Positions 29,174 through 38,377 of a stretch of 64,000 nt of DNA are shown in pieces. A program made the translations under genes and the position numbers. The notes below the pieces were generated by a model. The model did no database searches, was not told the origin of the DNA, and was given only the letters and a program-made list of their open reading frames with translations. Within the stretch, counting starts at the first letter, position 1. Every line of letters begins with the position of its first letter. Source of the stretch: Rhodopirellula baltica SH 1 (GTDB lineage: Bacteria > Planctomycetota > Planctomycetia > Pirellulales > Pirellulaceae); the NCBI RefSeq assembly GCF_000196115.1, contig NC_005027.1, positions 496,001 through 560,000 of the forward strand. The letters run 5' to 3'.

Positions 29174-31222
29174 ATGGCTGACCGCTTTTTCAGTCGCCTT
29201 CTTGTCGCCAGTTTCGCTGCCCTTTGTCTGTTCGCGAATTTAGGCGTGCACGGCATTGTCGCCCAAGAGACGGCTGCCGATTCAGAAGAATCGACCCCGT
29301 TGCCACCCGATCCGGCAGTGGAACAGTTGATTTTGAAAGCCAGCGGCGGCCCCGAAGCACTCGGACGCAGTTTGAACTCGTTGGCACGAGTGCGCGCATG
29401 GTCGGCGATCAACGAATTGTTGCAGCCTCTCGCCAGCAATGCACCGGCGGCGGATCGCGCGGCTCGGATCGCATCCGAAATCAGCACCGATCAGCGGATT
29501 CGTATTTCGTCAGCGGAGGATGTGTCAGCAGAGGCCAAGAAGGCACTCGATGGATTCTTCGACGCACGAGCGACGACGCTTCGCGACCCGAGTCGTTTGC
29601 AAGCTGCGATCAAGCAATTGACCTCAACCAACGATGACGAAAAGCTGGGTGCCTATCGAACACTTTTTCGTGGTGGCGAATACGCCTCGGCAGCATTGAT
29701 TGGCGACATCGTTCGAACTGGTGACCTGAACCAACGCCGTGAGGATTTGCGAGTCCTTCTGAAGATTGATCGAAGTGCCGGCATCGCTGGGCTTCGTCGT
29801 GTGGCTTTGTACGGGAACGAATCTGCAAGATCGAAGGCGATCGACGCCCTGGCGATGTTGGGTTTGGATGAAGTGCAAGTCGACTTGTTGATGCGTCGTT
29901 TGGAAGCGAGATCCGATGCGGCGTCGCGATTGCCCGCGTTGAAGATCATGCGGTTGTCCTTGCAAGACGCGATGGACGAAGCAGTCGCGAGCCAACATGA
30001 TTTTGGTGATGTTTCAGTTTGGGCCATCAATCCAAAACGTGACGGAGTGGTGCCGACGCAAGCTGCGACCTGGGTGGTTGCCTTTCGGAACGCAGCGGAT
30101 GCGGCTTCGCGATTGAGTCGAGTCGGTGACAACGATCCCGCCAGCATGGTTCAACAGTTGACCGCGCAGTTGGCCTACCGTGTCGCGAACGATCCCGATT
30201 GGGGCGACGCAAAAAATCGCGATGAGTTCATCAAAACCTTCTTCGGTGACGCATCGTCAGAAGACGTGCTGGCGGCTTGGGCGTTGCCCGTTTTGGAAAA
30301 CAGCGTCGCGTCAGAGAACGATCCGGCCGCGATTGGTGTGTTGCGATTGATCGATGGTGAACTCGGTCGCGGTTTGTCGGCTTCGCTGTTGCGACAAGGT
30401 GCCGATGCGAGCGTGTTGGTGGAGACGGTTGACCATCCCAATGCAACGGTTCGCTATGAAGCAGCGGCCACGATTGCTCGCTTGATGGCAGCCGATCCTC
30501 AGCTCACTTTCGCGGGCAGTTCACGTGTTCGTGACCGTTGGCAGCAAATGGCAACTCTGGGGTCCAAAGGCGTTGCGATCATCTTGGAGAATCGACCGGA
30601 GATCATCTCGGCTTGGCAACGAATCATGGCCGGAGCGGGGTTTGAACCACGAATCGCTAATTCGGTCGCGGCTCTCGAACGAAGACTTTCTCGCGGTGAT
30701 GACGTGCGATTGATCGTTTCGAAGGAACAACCCCGTGATGCTTCCGCGATTGAGATGATCGATGTGGTCCGGCGAATGCGAGTGGGCCGCGACGTTCCTC
30801 TACTGATTTATTCGCCCGCACCGATGACTGAAACACCTGAACAGATTGAAGAAGAGATCGACCAACGTACCGAGTCACAGAAAGAGTTTGATGCCAATCT
30901 GCCCGATCAATTTGGTGTTCGCGGCGGGATCGATTCTTTGGATATTGCCATCGAACGCGGGCTTATCCACGGTGCGGTGGATCGAGATTGGACCAAACGC
31001 CGAGGGTTGGATCTGCAGTTGATTGGTCAGACGCGTTGGGGCGATGAGTCTCTGCGAGCCGGTTTGATTCGTTCGATGCCGCGACCGCGATCGGCAGCGG
31101 GGCTGTACGAAATCCTGCTGGATAGTCGACGGCGCGCCCATTTGCCGACGTTGTCGCCGAGCGATCGGATGCGTTACCGCATGATCGCTTTGGACGCGAT
31201 CGCAATGACCACCGAAGAGTAA
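29174..31222 (+). CDS. secreted HEAT-like repeat protein, unknown function
   Basis: From ATG 29174 the product is 682 residues with a signal peptide (MADRFFSRLLVASFAALCLFANLGVHG). The middle (about 150-480) is built of short paired helices such as ALIGDIVRTGDLNQRREDLR and AIDALAMLGLDEVQVDLLMRRL, consistent with HEAT/Armadillo-type repeats. Near 530-620 an alpha/beta stretch (AALERRLSRGDDVRLIVSKE, RVGRDVPLLIYSP) resembles a receiver-like fold without the usual Asp-Lys set. I know no family. It sits between the BRCT-MerR-TPR gene and the convergent glycosyltransferase. Confidence 0.7.
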   Translation: MADRFFSRLLVASFAALCLFANLGVHGIVAQETAADSEESTPLPPDPAVEQLILKASGGPEALGRSLNSLARVRAWSAINELLQPLASNAPAADRAARIASEISTDQRIRISSAEDVSAEAKKALDGFFDARATTLRDPSRLQAAIKQLTSTNDDEKLGAYRTLFRGGEYASAALIGDIVRTGDLNQRREDLRVLLKIDRSAGIAGLRRVALYGNESARSKAIDALAMLGLDEVQVDLLMRRLEARSDAASRLPALKIMRLSLQDAMDEAVASQHDFGDVSVWAINPKRDGVVPTQAATWVVAFRNAADAASRLSRVGDNDPASMVQQLTAQLAYRVANDPDWGDAKNRDEFIKTFFGDASSEDVLAAWALPVLENSVASENDPAAIGVLRLIDGELGRGLSASLLRQGADASVLVETVDHPNATVRYEAAATIARLMAADPQLTFAGSSRVRDRWQQMATLGSKGVAIILENRPEIISAWQRIMAGAGFEPRIANSVAALERRLSRGDDVRLIVSKEQPRDASAIEMIDVVRRMRVGRDVPLLIYSPAPMTETPEQIEEEIDQRTESQKEFDANLPDQFGVRGGIDSLDIAIERGLIHGAVDRDWTKRRGLDLQLIGQTRWGDESLRAGLIRSMPRPRSAAGLYEILLDSRRRAHLPTLSPSDRMRYRMIALDAIAMTTEE

Positions 31223-31259
31223 TGACTTCGTACGCCTAGCGGCAAAATTCCAAGGAGGC

Positions 31260-32474
31260 TTACTTCACTGTTTCTCGCAAACGCGAAGTGAAATCTGGGA
31301 AGGCCGCACGAACTCGGGTCCAGTTTGGAATCGACGGGTTGCCGCTTGGATCGGCCGCGAAGATTTCGCCGGCTTGAGTGACGCATTGGGCGAACGCTTC
31401 GATCGCCATTTCTTCGGAATGGCGGTCGTACTTCAACGAGTTGACGCGCGCGTCCGCAGCGTACTGACGAATGCAGTCTTGGGCGATTCGCAAGAACGAG
31501 GCACGCAGAGTCACAAAGGTCGATTCACCGAAGACGATTCCCTGGCTGGCCAATGTGCGATAGATCGTGGTCAGAATGTCGAGCGCCATCTTGATCAAAC
31601 CGCTGGATGGTTGATCGACCGCGAGCGTTTGATGTTTGTGTTCGTAAAGGCGTGCCAAGTCGACTTGGCAAACGCGTTTATGCGAGGTGTTTCGGTACAC
31701 GTCCGCGAGCGTCCCGACTTCTAGACCCCAATCACTGGCGACTCGGTTGGTGCGGGCGAGGTTGCGTGTCAGCGAGAATTCGCCCGACAGCGGGTACCGG
31801 AAGTTGCCCAGGAACCGTACGAATTGGTTCTCGGGGAAGCACTGCATCAGAGCTCTCAGCAGCGGTGCAACCAGCAATCGGACAACGCGTCCGTGCATTC
31901 GGTCGGTGACCCGTGCGTAGTAGGCTTTGCAAAATTCGAAATCGAGCCCGGGGTGAACCATCGGCAAGCAAAGTCGCGTGAGCAATTGGCGGTCGTAGTC
32001 GACAATGTCACAGTCATGCAGCACAAAGGTTTCGATGTCGGGATCGTCCAACAGATACCCGAAGGCCGTCCAAACGCTACGACCTTTCCCAGGCACGGAC
32101 ACATCAATGCCCGATTCGATCAGTTCGTTGTAGAGCCCTTGGACTTCAGGGCCGTCGGTCCAAAGGACCTTTGCACGGTCGCCCAACGGAGCAATTTTGG
32201 CGCACGTTTCGTCGTAATCGCTTTGATCAGGTGCCACACCCAAACTGACAACGATGGACGCGATGTAATCGGCCTGAGCCAACTCGCGAACGATCACATC
32301 AAAAGGTTCCGCACGCATGTCGGATGCGGTGACCGGCAACACGAGTCCGATGTCATGATTTCGAGTTGATTCCCGAAGCATCGACTCCAAATTATCCAAT
32401 TTGGCTGATCGAAGATCGTGGATCGTCGTGATCATGTCGTGTTGATAAAAGTCTGGCATGCCAACCTGTTCCAT
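31260..32474 (-). CDS. GpgS-like glycosyltransferase (glucosyl-3-phosphoglycerate synthase type)
   Basis: A 404-residue GT-A enzyme using the ATG at 32472-32474 (MEQVGMPDFYQHD). The stretch IGLVLPVTASDM, then IVVSLGVAP, WTDGPEVQG and the DxD metal motif FVLHDCDIVDYDRQLLTRLC match GT81 glycosyltransferases that make glucosyl-3-phosphoglycerate (or a mannosyl analogue). R. baltica is known to make mannosylglucosylglycerate, an osmolyte derived from this reaction. No phosphatase or second glycosyltransferase of that pathway is adjacent, so the pathway link is family-level inference. The frame upstream to 32696 is cysteine-rich and not credible as protein. It diverges from the HD-GYP gene. Confidence 0.82.
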   Translation of the reverse strand: MEQVGMPDFYQHDMITTIHDLRSAKLDNLESMLRESTRNHDIGLVLPVTASDMRAEPFDVIVRELAQADYIASIVVSLGVAPDQSDYDETCAKIAPLGDRAKVLWTDGPEVQGLYNELIESGIDVSVPGKGRSVWTAFGYLLDDPDIETFVLHDCDIVDYDRQLLTRLCLPMVHPGLDFEFCKAYYARVTDRMHGRVVRLLVAPLLRALMQCFPENQFVRFLGNFRYPLSGEFSLTRNLARTNRVASDWGLEVGTLADVYRNTSHKRVCQVDLARLYEHKHQTLAVDQPSSGLIKMALDILTTIYRTLASQGIVFGESTFVTLRASFLRIAQDCIRQYAADARVNSLKYDRHSEEMAIEAFAQCVTQAGEIFAADPSGNPSIPNWTRVRAAFPDFTSRLRETVK

Positions 32475-32737
32475 CGTCGAGAGGCGAGTTTTTCCGGCAC
32501 CAATGCCGCAAGCGAAGCAGTTTGATCGAATGTCGTCATATCGGCAACGAGTGCAAATTATGCAGATGCTGCTTGAAATGCTCGTGCCGACGGGACCGAT
32601 TGTTCCGTCTATGGACTTCTCAAATCCGAAAGATTTGGGGGGGAAGCCATTCGTGTCTGCATATGGACTGTACGTTTGAATGTCTCCGTACCTCAATGGG
32701 GATATGCCCCCTCAATCGTGTGGTGCTTAAGCCAACA

Positions 32738-33694
32738 ATGCTCGCTTCGGATCTCATCGCAATCAGTGTCTCGACGCTGTCGCCCTCATCGGCGATTGGT
32801 GCGGATCTGTATTGCCGTGTCGGATCGACGGATGAAGTGAAGCTTTATCGCGGTGCCAACTACCCGATGAAGCCGGAGGACCTCAACAAGTTGAAGTCCC
32901 GCGGCGTGACAAAACTGTTCATCGAACGTGAAGGCCGCTCCAGCTATCAGGAATACCTGCGAGATCTGGCGGCAGGAGCCGGCGACGATTCGGCCTCAAA
33001 TTCCCAGCGTTCGGCAGCGCTCAATGAAGTCGTTCTCGACGTGTTGCAGGGAAGTTTTGCCAACAACAATGAAGACGAGACGGTCAATGCCGCGAGCGAG
33101 CTGGGCGGGATTGCGGCCAGTTTGGTTTCGCGAGAGGACTTTGCCGCGGGCGATTTGTTCCGCGTTCTGAATCACGACTACGCAACGTTCACGCACAGTG
33201 CCAACGTCGCTTTGTACGCCGGGATGCTGGCGAGCGAGTTGGGGATGACGCAACGCGAAGTGGAACTGGTCGTTGCCGGTGGGTTGTTGCACGACTTGGG
33301 CAAACTGGAAATTCCCGATCAGATTTTGACCAAACCTGGCCGACTGGACGAAGACGAATTTGCACTGATCAAGAAGCATCCCGGTGATGGTTTCAAGCAA
33401 CTCGCTCTTCGTGATGATTTGACGTTTGGTCAATTGATGATGGTGTACCAACACCACGAACGAATTGATGGCGGTGGCTATCCCGTCGGAACTGTCGGCG
33501 AAGACATTCATCCATGGGGCCGTCTGTGTGCGGTGGTTGATATCTATGAAGCCGTCACGAGCCAACGTCCTTACCGGACACCTATGTCGCGCGAAGATGC
33601 GTGTAACCTGATTCGTCGCGAAAGCGGCAAAGCCCTTGACCCGGAGATGGTGGAATGCTGGATCTCAATTATCCACAGCACTATGCCGAAGTAG
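32738..33694 (+). CDS. HD-GYP domain protein (putative c-di-GMP phosphodiesterase)
   Basis: A 318-residue protein from ATG 32738. Residues 1-135 are an unassigned N-terminal part (ADLYCRVGSTDEVKLYRG...PMKPEDLNKLKSRG). The HD-GYP domain (about 145-310) has His153, LLHDLGK (HD at 185-186), IKKHPGDG, HHERIDGGGYP (239-249) and DIYEAVTSQRPYR. All metal-binding positions and the GYP loop are present, so hydrolysis of c-di-GMP is likely. Upstream frame to 32522 is not protein-like. The downstream PilZ-like gene overlaps it by 40 bases in a different frame. Confidence 0.9.
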   Translation: MLASDLIAISVSTLSPSSAIGADLYCRVGSTDEVKLYRGANYPMKPEDLNKLKSRGVTKLFIEREGRSSYQEYLRDLAAGAGDDSASNSQRSAALNEVVLDVLQGSFANNNEDETVNAASELGGIAASLVSREDFAAGDLFRVLNHDYATFTHSANVALYAGMLASELGMTQREVELVVAGGLLHDLGKLEIPDQILTKPGRLDEDEFALIKKHPGDGFKQLALRDDLTFGQLMMVYQHHERIDGGGYPVGTVGEDIHPWGRLCAVVDIYEAVTSQRPYRTPMSREDACNLIRRESGKALDPEMVECWISIIHSTMPK

Positions 33695-34116
33695 TCAGGG
33701 CAACCGATTGGAAGATTGATCTTCCAGAGGCATGGGCGGACTACTTTCATGAGTCCGGCGTGGCTCCGGTGAACTACTGCGACCAACGGCAAGCACAGCG
33801 CCGCATCGTCCGCACATGCGGATTGTTGTATTTTGAAAAAGCATTGCCGAGTTTTCCTCGAGCGTTCCATCCCGTCGGGATCTTCACCCGAGACTTCTCA
33901 AAGAACGCGTGTGGAATTCTCTCTCCGGTCGAACTGTTTCCAGAAGAGGAAGTTCGGTTGATCTTGCCGACGTTTTGGTTGCAGCTGCGAGTCGTTCGTG
34001 CCTACCGGCATCAAGCCAAGTGCTTTGAGATTGGCATGAGGTTGCTGCATCGCAACAGCCCGTCTCGCGACGCTTTTGTGGTGGGCGGTCGATTCGCCGA
34101 AGTCGAAAAAGGCTGA
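33655..34116 (+). CDS. PilZ-like protein
   Basis: A 153-residue protein starting inside the HD-GYP gene. The core (about 48-140) has an Arg-rich stretch RQAQRRIVR followed by GIFTRDFSKNACGILSPVELFPEEEVRLILP and FEIGMRLLH, the shape of a PilZ domain: RxxxR switch, then D-x-S-x-x-x-G and a final strand. The second motif has Ala in place of the usual Gly in DxSxxG, so c-di-GMP binding is likely but weaker than typical. Its position beside a c-di-GMP phosphodiesterase suggests a degrade-and-sense pair for that second messenger. The gene ends in a repeat region with a long hairpin. Confidence 0.75.
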   Translation: MLDLNYPQHYAEVVRATDWKIDLPEAWADYFHESGVAPVNYCDQRQAQRRIVRTCGLLYFEKALPSFPRAFHPVGIFTRDFSKNACGILSPVELFPEEEVRLILPTFWLQLRVVRAYRHQAKCFEIGMRLLHRNSPSRDAFVVGGRFAEVEKG

Positions 34117-34233
34117 GTTGCTTTGATCTGACGCGGTGCTTCGTCAGTAGCGAAATCACCGACGCAGGGCCTGCATTGGGTACGAATTCTCCGACTCAGC
34201 GCCTGCGTCGGTTACAAATTTTTGATCGACCGT

Positions 34234-34301
34234 GCGTACGATGGACTTCCAAGTCCGTCGATCAACCTCGGCTGCGACGGACTTGGAAGTCCATCGTACG
34301 C
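34234..34301. repeat. 27-bp perfect inverted repeat between convergent genes
   Basis: Arm 34234-34260 is a perfect reverse complement of arm 34275-34301, with a 14-base loop. Each arm contains GGACTTCCAAGTCC, itself almost self-complementary. No T run follows on either side, so the hairpin is not a classic terminator, though it could block transcription or protect transcript ends. Just before it, ACGAATTCTCCGACTCAGCG near 34180 and similar phrases (GCATTGGG, GCGTCGG) form short imperfect direct repeats. Confidence 0.85.
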
Positions 34302-34324
34302 AAATGGCTTGGTTGGACGTTGAA

Positions 34325-37300
34325 CTAAGACTTGGTTCGTTCGCCAGTCCACCAGGATGATGAGCTGTCGGACGATCCGCCGGATTTGGACCGGGTGGCT
34401 TCGTTATGAACCAAGCTTCCGATCTCTTCAGCTTCGCTGACTACCGCTTGCATTTCGCGGTCCTCTTCGTCCAGCCACTGATTGCGGGCAGCTTCCGCGG
34501 CTGCTTCATCAGCATCGATCCGACCATCGGCGGGTTCGCGTTGGAACCAAGCCCAGCCGATCGCGTCCGGCGTGGTGACTTCTTCGATGACTTCGACCTT
34601 GGGTTCCGGACGACGAACCGGGCGCTCGATGATCAATTCCGGACGACGAACTCGACGGTGCTGGCGGGCGATGTCTTGGAACTTGTAGCGGAACTTCGAT
34701 TTCGGTTTGATCGGACGGCGATCTTCCACGACCAATTCGATTGGTTTGGGAGCCGGCTTCACGACTGGCGGTGCAACCACGACGACCGGTTCTGGTTTTG
34801 GTGCCTCAATGACAATCGGAAGCGGTTCGGGCGTTGGATCCGGTTCCACTTCTTCGACTTCCATCTCGGGTTCTTCTTCGACGTATTCTTCCTCGTAGAC
34901 GTACTCTTCTTCTTCGTACGTTTCTTCTACCGGTGGTGGAAGAATCTGAGCACGACCGGGAGTTCCCTGGGCGGGCATCTGACGCACTTCGACACCGATT
35001 TCGTGGAAGATCTCGACGATGTGTTCGTGGCACGTGAACATCATGACTTGATGTCCCAGCTCAGCGAACGTTTTCAAGGTGCGAGCGGCGTGTTCCGCAC
35101 GCGATCCGTCGAAGTTGACCAGCACATCATCGAGCACCAACGGCAACATCACGCCACGACGTGCGTAGGCGGCCGCGAGTGATAATCGCAGTGCGATGAA
35201 GACGGCTTCTCCGGTACCACGGCTGAGGACGTCTAGCGGCAACGAATTGCCTTCCGAGTCGTCGATCTTCAGCTGATTGGAACCAAGTGGCGTCCAAATG
35301 CGAACGTATTTGCCATCGGTCAACTGGTTCAAGAAGGAAGATGCTTCGCGGAGCGTTTCGGGTTGGCGTTCATTTTCGACCGTGCCGCAGACGTCCTCCA
35401 GCAAGCAACTGGCCATCGAAAGCGTTTGCCAGCGACGCGAAAGTTGATTGAGTTGTCGTTCGACACAACCCAGTTCCAAACGAGCGGTCATCAACCGATC
35501 GTCGTCGCCGAGTTGCTTCATCGATTGAGCCAATTCACCTTGAGCGGTTTGGAGTGTCGCGATGCGAGCTTCGGTTTCGGTCATTCGAGTCGTCAGCGAA
35601 TCCCAGCGACGCTCCAAATCGGTCGATTTGGCACCGTCGATTTCTCGAGCGACATCGTCGTATTCAACGGAGTTGCCGATCATTGATCGAACTTGTTGAT
35701 CAATTGATTCGAACTGTGCGTTGTGCTGAACGAGCAACGATTTGCGATCGACAATTTCGTAGAACTGTTCGGGAGTCGCGACACCGCACTTGGCCCACAG
35801 GGCACGACGTTGTTGTTCGGCTCGTTCGATCGCACGCGAATGAGTCAGCTGCTGCTTCTTCAATTGCAGGTCGTGTTCTTTGAGTTGCCGACGTTGTTTG
35901 ACCCAGTGTTGTTGACGGGCGACTTCTTCGTGCAGGTGATTGAGTTGATCCAATGGATTGGATCGCATCGTCACCGGACGTTTGCTGCGACTGTTCTCCG
36001 TTTCGCTGGAACGGTTGTCGTCCCGACGATCTCGATTGCGGTTGCGTTTGTCGCCGCGATTCTTCTTGGGGTTTTTCCGTTGCGAGCGAGCATACGATTC
36101 GCTGTAGTCGTCCTCGTCGGCATCCTCGTACTCGTTGGATTCATAGCCGTCCGAGTAATCGTCGTACTCGTTGGCCTGATTGGCGAACTCGTGATCGTCG
36201 CTGTCTTGGAGTGCCTTCAAGGCATCGTCAGATGCATCAATCGCTTCGAGATAGAGCGTTTCGATTCGTTTGGCGAGCGATTGCCGTTCGCGTTGACGTT
36301 GGCTGCGTTCCTCCTTCAATTCGGTCAAGCGACGCATGCTGGTTTGCAATGCTTCGTAGCCGTCACCGAGAACACGAACGCTCTTGGGTGACAATGTCGT
36401 CGATAGTCCGAGTCGATCGAGCGTGGCGGTCCATTCGCGACGAGCGGTCTTGAGACCTTCAGCGGCTTTCTGGGCTCGCTTGTAGGCGCCTTGATAACTT
36501 TGGTGAGCTGCTTCGTGTGCGTGGTACAACGGCATCGATTCATCAAGTTCCGCGAGCAGCGATTCTGATTCACGCAAGCGTGCTTCGAGTGATTCGCTGC
36601 TGACGGACAATGACGAATCCAGGTCTTCTCGTTCAGCTTCGATTTCTCGTAGTTGACGTTTGACCGAATCGATCTGACGTTCGCAATCGTCCAAATCGCG
36701 AGCCGTGTTGCGTTGACCTTTTTCGCGTGAAAGGTAGTAAACCAACAAAGCCATCGCACCAAACATGATGCACAACATGCCCTGCGTTGGGTTGGGTTCC
36801 GCCACAAACGTTTCGATTTGGAAGACGTTGAACATGCCGTAAAGAAGCAGCATGCCGCCGGCGATGAACGGCAGCGACAGCAACCACAAACGATCGATCG
36901 GCACAGCTTCGTCGGTGGTCAGTTCCACCGATTCACGTTCGAGATCTTTGTGGTGGCGTTTGAGTTTTTCGAGGTGCTGGCCAAGCTGGATACGCTGGCG
37001 CAATGTCGAGATATTGTCGTTCTCGCGACGGATCGCTTGTTGCAAATCGGTCGCATGGGCTCGCTGCAGAATCTCCTGCAATTGGTCTTGAAGCTTTTCT
37101 TTGCGAACCTTGTGCGTCTTGCCCTCGGCGCGAGCCTGTTTAAGCAAGAACATTTGTTCTTTGACGTGCTTGGCCGGTGCTGACAAAGCGGACAGAGTTG
37201 ATCGGGAAAGATCAGGCAAATCGCCGTCGTCGCCATCGCCAAGGCGGACTCGTTCATCTTCTTCGATTCCCAATCGATCCGCATCGGCATCGACTTGATT

Positions 37301-38377
37301 GCGAGCCTTCTCAATTTGGTTGTCGAGCCGATCGATTTGTTCTTCGAGGGCTTCAATCCAAGTCGCTTGTTGCGAAGCGGCTTCGATGCGGCCTTGCAGA
37401 TCAAAGAGTCGTTTGTTGATCGGAAGCTGTTCCGATTTATCTCGCAAGCCGCGACGTTTGGTTTTGATTTCTTCCAGTTTGCTGCGACGATCTTCGAGCA
37501 TCGCTTCGATTTGAACGAGTTGCCCGGGGGCTTCGTCAGGCAATGCGGCTTCACCCTCGATCGAATCGATTTCGCTGCGGATTTGATCGCGTTCTTGCCA
37601 TTTGTCATAGACGCTGGTCGCGATCTCGACGCAGCGGGCTTCGCGTTCCCAGGCGATCATGCGGCTGCGCAGGGTTTCGATTTCCTGGCTTTGGGTGCGA
37701 CGCTGAGTCGCCAATTCGCTCCACCGGCGGGTGCTGCCGGAGAGTCGTTGAATCTCATCACGAAGCTTTTCGCGTTTGGTCATCATCGACGCGAGTTTGC
37801 CGATCGCGGCTTCGTTCTCGTCGGATTCCACTTCGCGTTTGCCGACGACTTCGTTGCGTCCGGCTCGCAGACTGCGCAGCACGTCGACCAGCGAAACTCG
37901 GTCCAGACCACTGCTGAGTTTGTACAGTTCGTCCGCTGCGGAGGTGTCGTCCAGCGTCGAGAGCTCTTGCAGTTCGCGAATGCCGATCGCGAAAACGTTG
38001 GTGAAGATTGGTTCGTCAATTTGCCCCAGCAACATGCCCAATCGATGTTGGCCTTGGGCCAATCCGTCCGACCCGGTCACGGTCAAACGGCCGGTCACAT
38101 CGGTGTCGGTCAGTTGGCTGTGCCGGCGGACTTCGTAACCGCCACCCGGTCCGGTGACTCGGATCGCGCCACCGGGAGTGCCACCGTGAATGGGCGGCAG
38201 GTATTTCTGGCGGCGTTCTTCGGTGAAGCCATACAGCATCGCTCGCAGGAACTGCATGAGCGTTGTCTTGCCGGCTTCGTTCGGGCCGTAGAACAGTGTC
38301 ATGCCTTCGGGCAGGGAGTCGACCGACAAACCGGTCCAGACGCCAAAACCGTCGATTTGGATGTCTTTGATCTTCAT
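34325..38377 (-). CDS. YhaN/SbcC-like ATPase with membrane hairpin and acidic tail
   Basis: A 1350-residue protein whose ATG (38375-38377) overlaps the stop of the phosphoesterase by four bases. The N-terminal half-ATPase has FYGPNEAGKTTLMQFLRAML (residues 29-48), the C-terminal half has VLSRGTGEAVFIALRLS and LVLDDVLVNFDG (about 1080). Long coiled coils lie between. Near 494-550 two hydrophobic segments (LWLLSLPFIAGGMLLLYGMF; MLCIMFGAMALLVYYLS) form a membrane hairpin, as in YhaN of Bacillus. Unusual additions are a charged tyrosine-rich insert (about 740-800) and a 215-residue Pro/Glu/Val-rich C-terminal tail. It likely acts in DNA end processing with its neighbour. Confidence 0.88.
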   Translation of the reverse strand: MKIKDIQIDGFGVWTGLSVDSLPEGMTLFYGPNEAGKTTLMQFLRAMLYGFTEERRQKYLPPIHGGTPGGAIRVTGPGGGYEVRRHSQLTDTDVTGRLTVTGSDGLAQGQHRLGMLLGQIDEPIFTNVFAIGIRELQELSTLDDTSAADELYKLSSGLDRVSLVDVLRSLRAGRNEVVGKREVESDENEAAIGKLASMMTKREKLRDEIQRLSGSTRRWSELATQRRTQSQEIETLRSRMIAWEREARCVEIATSVYDKWQERDQIRSEIDSIEGEAALPDEAPGQLVQIEAMLEDRRSKLEEIKTKRRGLRDKSEQLPINKRLFDLQGRIEAASQQATWIEALEEQIDRLDNQIEKARNQVDADADRLGIEEDERVRLGDGDDGDLPDLSRSTLSALSAPAKHVKEQMFLLKQARAEGKTHKVRKEKLQDQLQEILQRAHATDLQQAIRRENDNISTLRQRIQLGQHLEKLKRHHKDLERESVELTTDEAVPIDRLWLLSLPFIAGGMLLLYGMFNVFQIETFVAEPNPTQGMLCIMFGAMALLVYYLSREKGQRNTARDLDDCERQIDSVKRQLREIEAEREDLDSSLSVSSESLEARLRESESLLAELDESMPLYHAHEAAHQSYQGAYKRAQKAAEGLKTARREWTATLDRLGLSTTLSPKSVRVLGDGYEALQTSMRRLTELKEERSQRQRERQSLAKRIETLYLEAIDASDDALKALQDSDDHEFANQANEYDDYSDGYESNEYEDADEDDYSESYARSQRKNPKKNRGDKRNRNRDRRDDNRSSETENSRSKRPVTMRSNPLDQLNHLHEEVARQQHWVKQRRQLKEHDLQLKKQQLTHSRAIERAEQQRRALWAKCGVATPEQFYEIVDRKSLLVQHNAQFESIDQQVRSMIGNSVEYDDVAREIDGAKSTDLERRWDSLTTRMTETEARIATLQTAQGELAQSMKQLGDDDRLMTARLELGCVERQLNQLSRRWQTLSMASCLLEDVCGTVENERQPETLREASSFLNQLTDGKYVRIWTPLGSNQLKIDDSEGNSLPLDVLSRGTGEAVFIALRLSLAAAYARRGVMLPLVLDDVLVNFDGSRAEHAARTLKTFAELGHQVMMFTCHEHIVEIFHEIGVEVRQMPAQGTPGRAQILPPPVEETYEEEEYVYEEEYVEEEPEMEVEEVEPDPTPEPLPIVIEAPKPEPVVVVAPPVVKPAPKPIELVVEDRRPIKPKSKFRYKFQDIARQHRRVRRPELIIERPVRRPEPKVEVIEEVTTPDAIGWAWFQREPADGRIDADEAAAEAARNQWLDEEDREMQAVVSEAEEIGSLVHNEATRSKSGGSSDSSSSWWTGERTKS

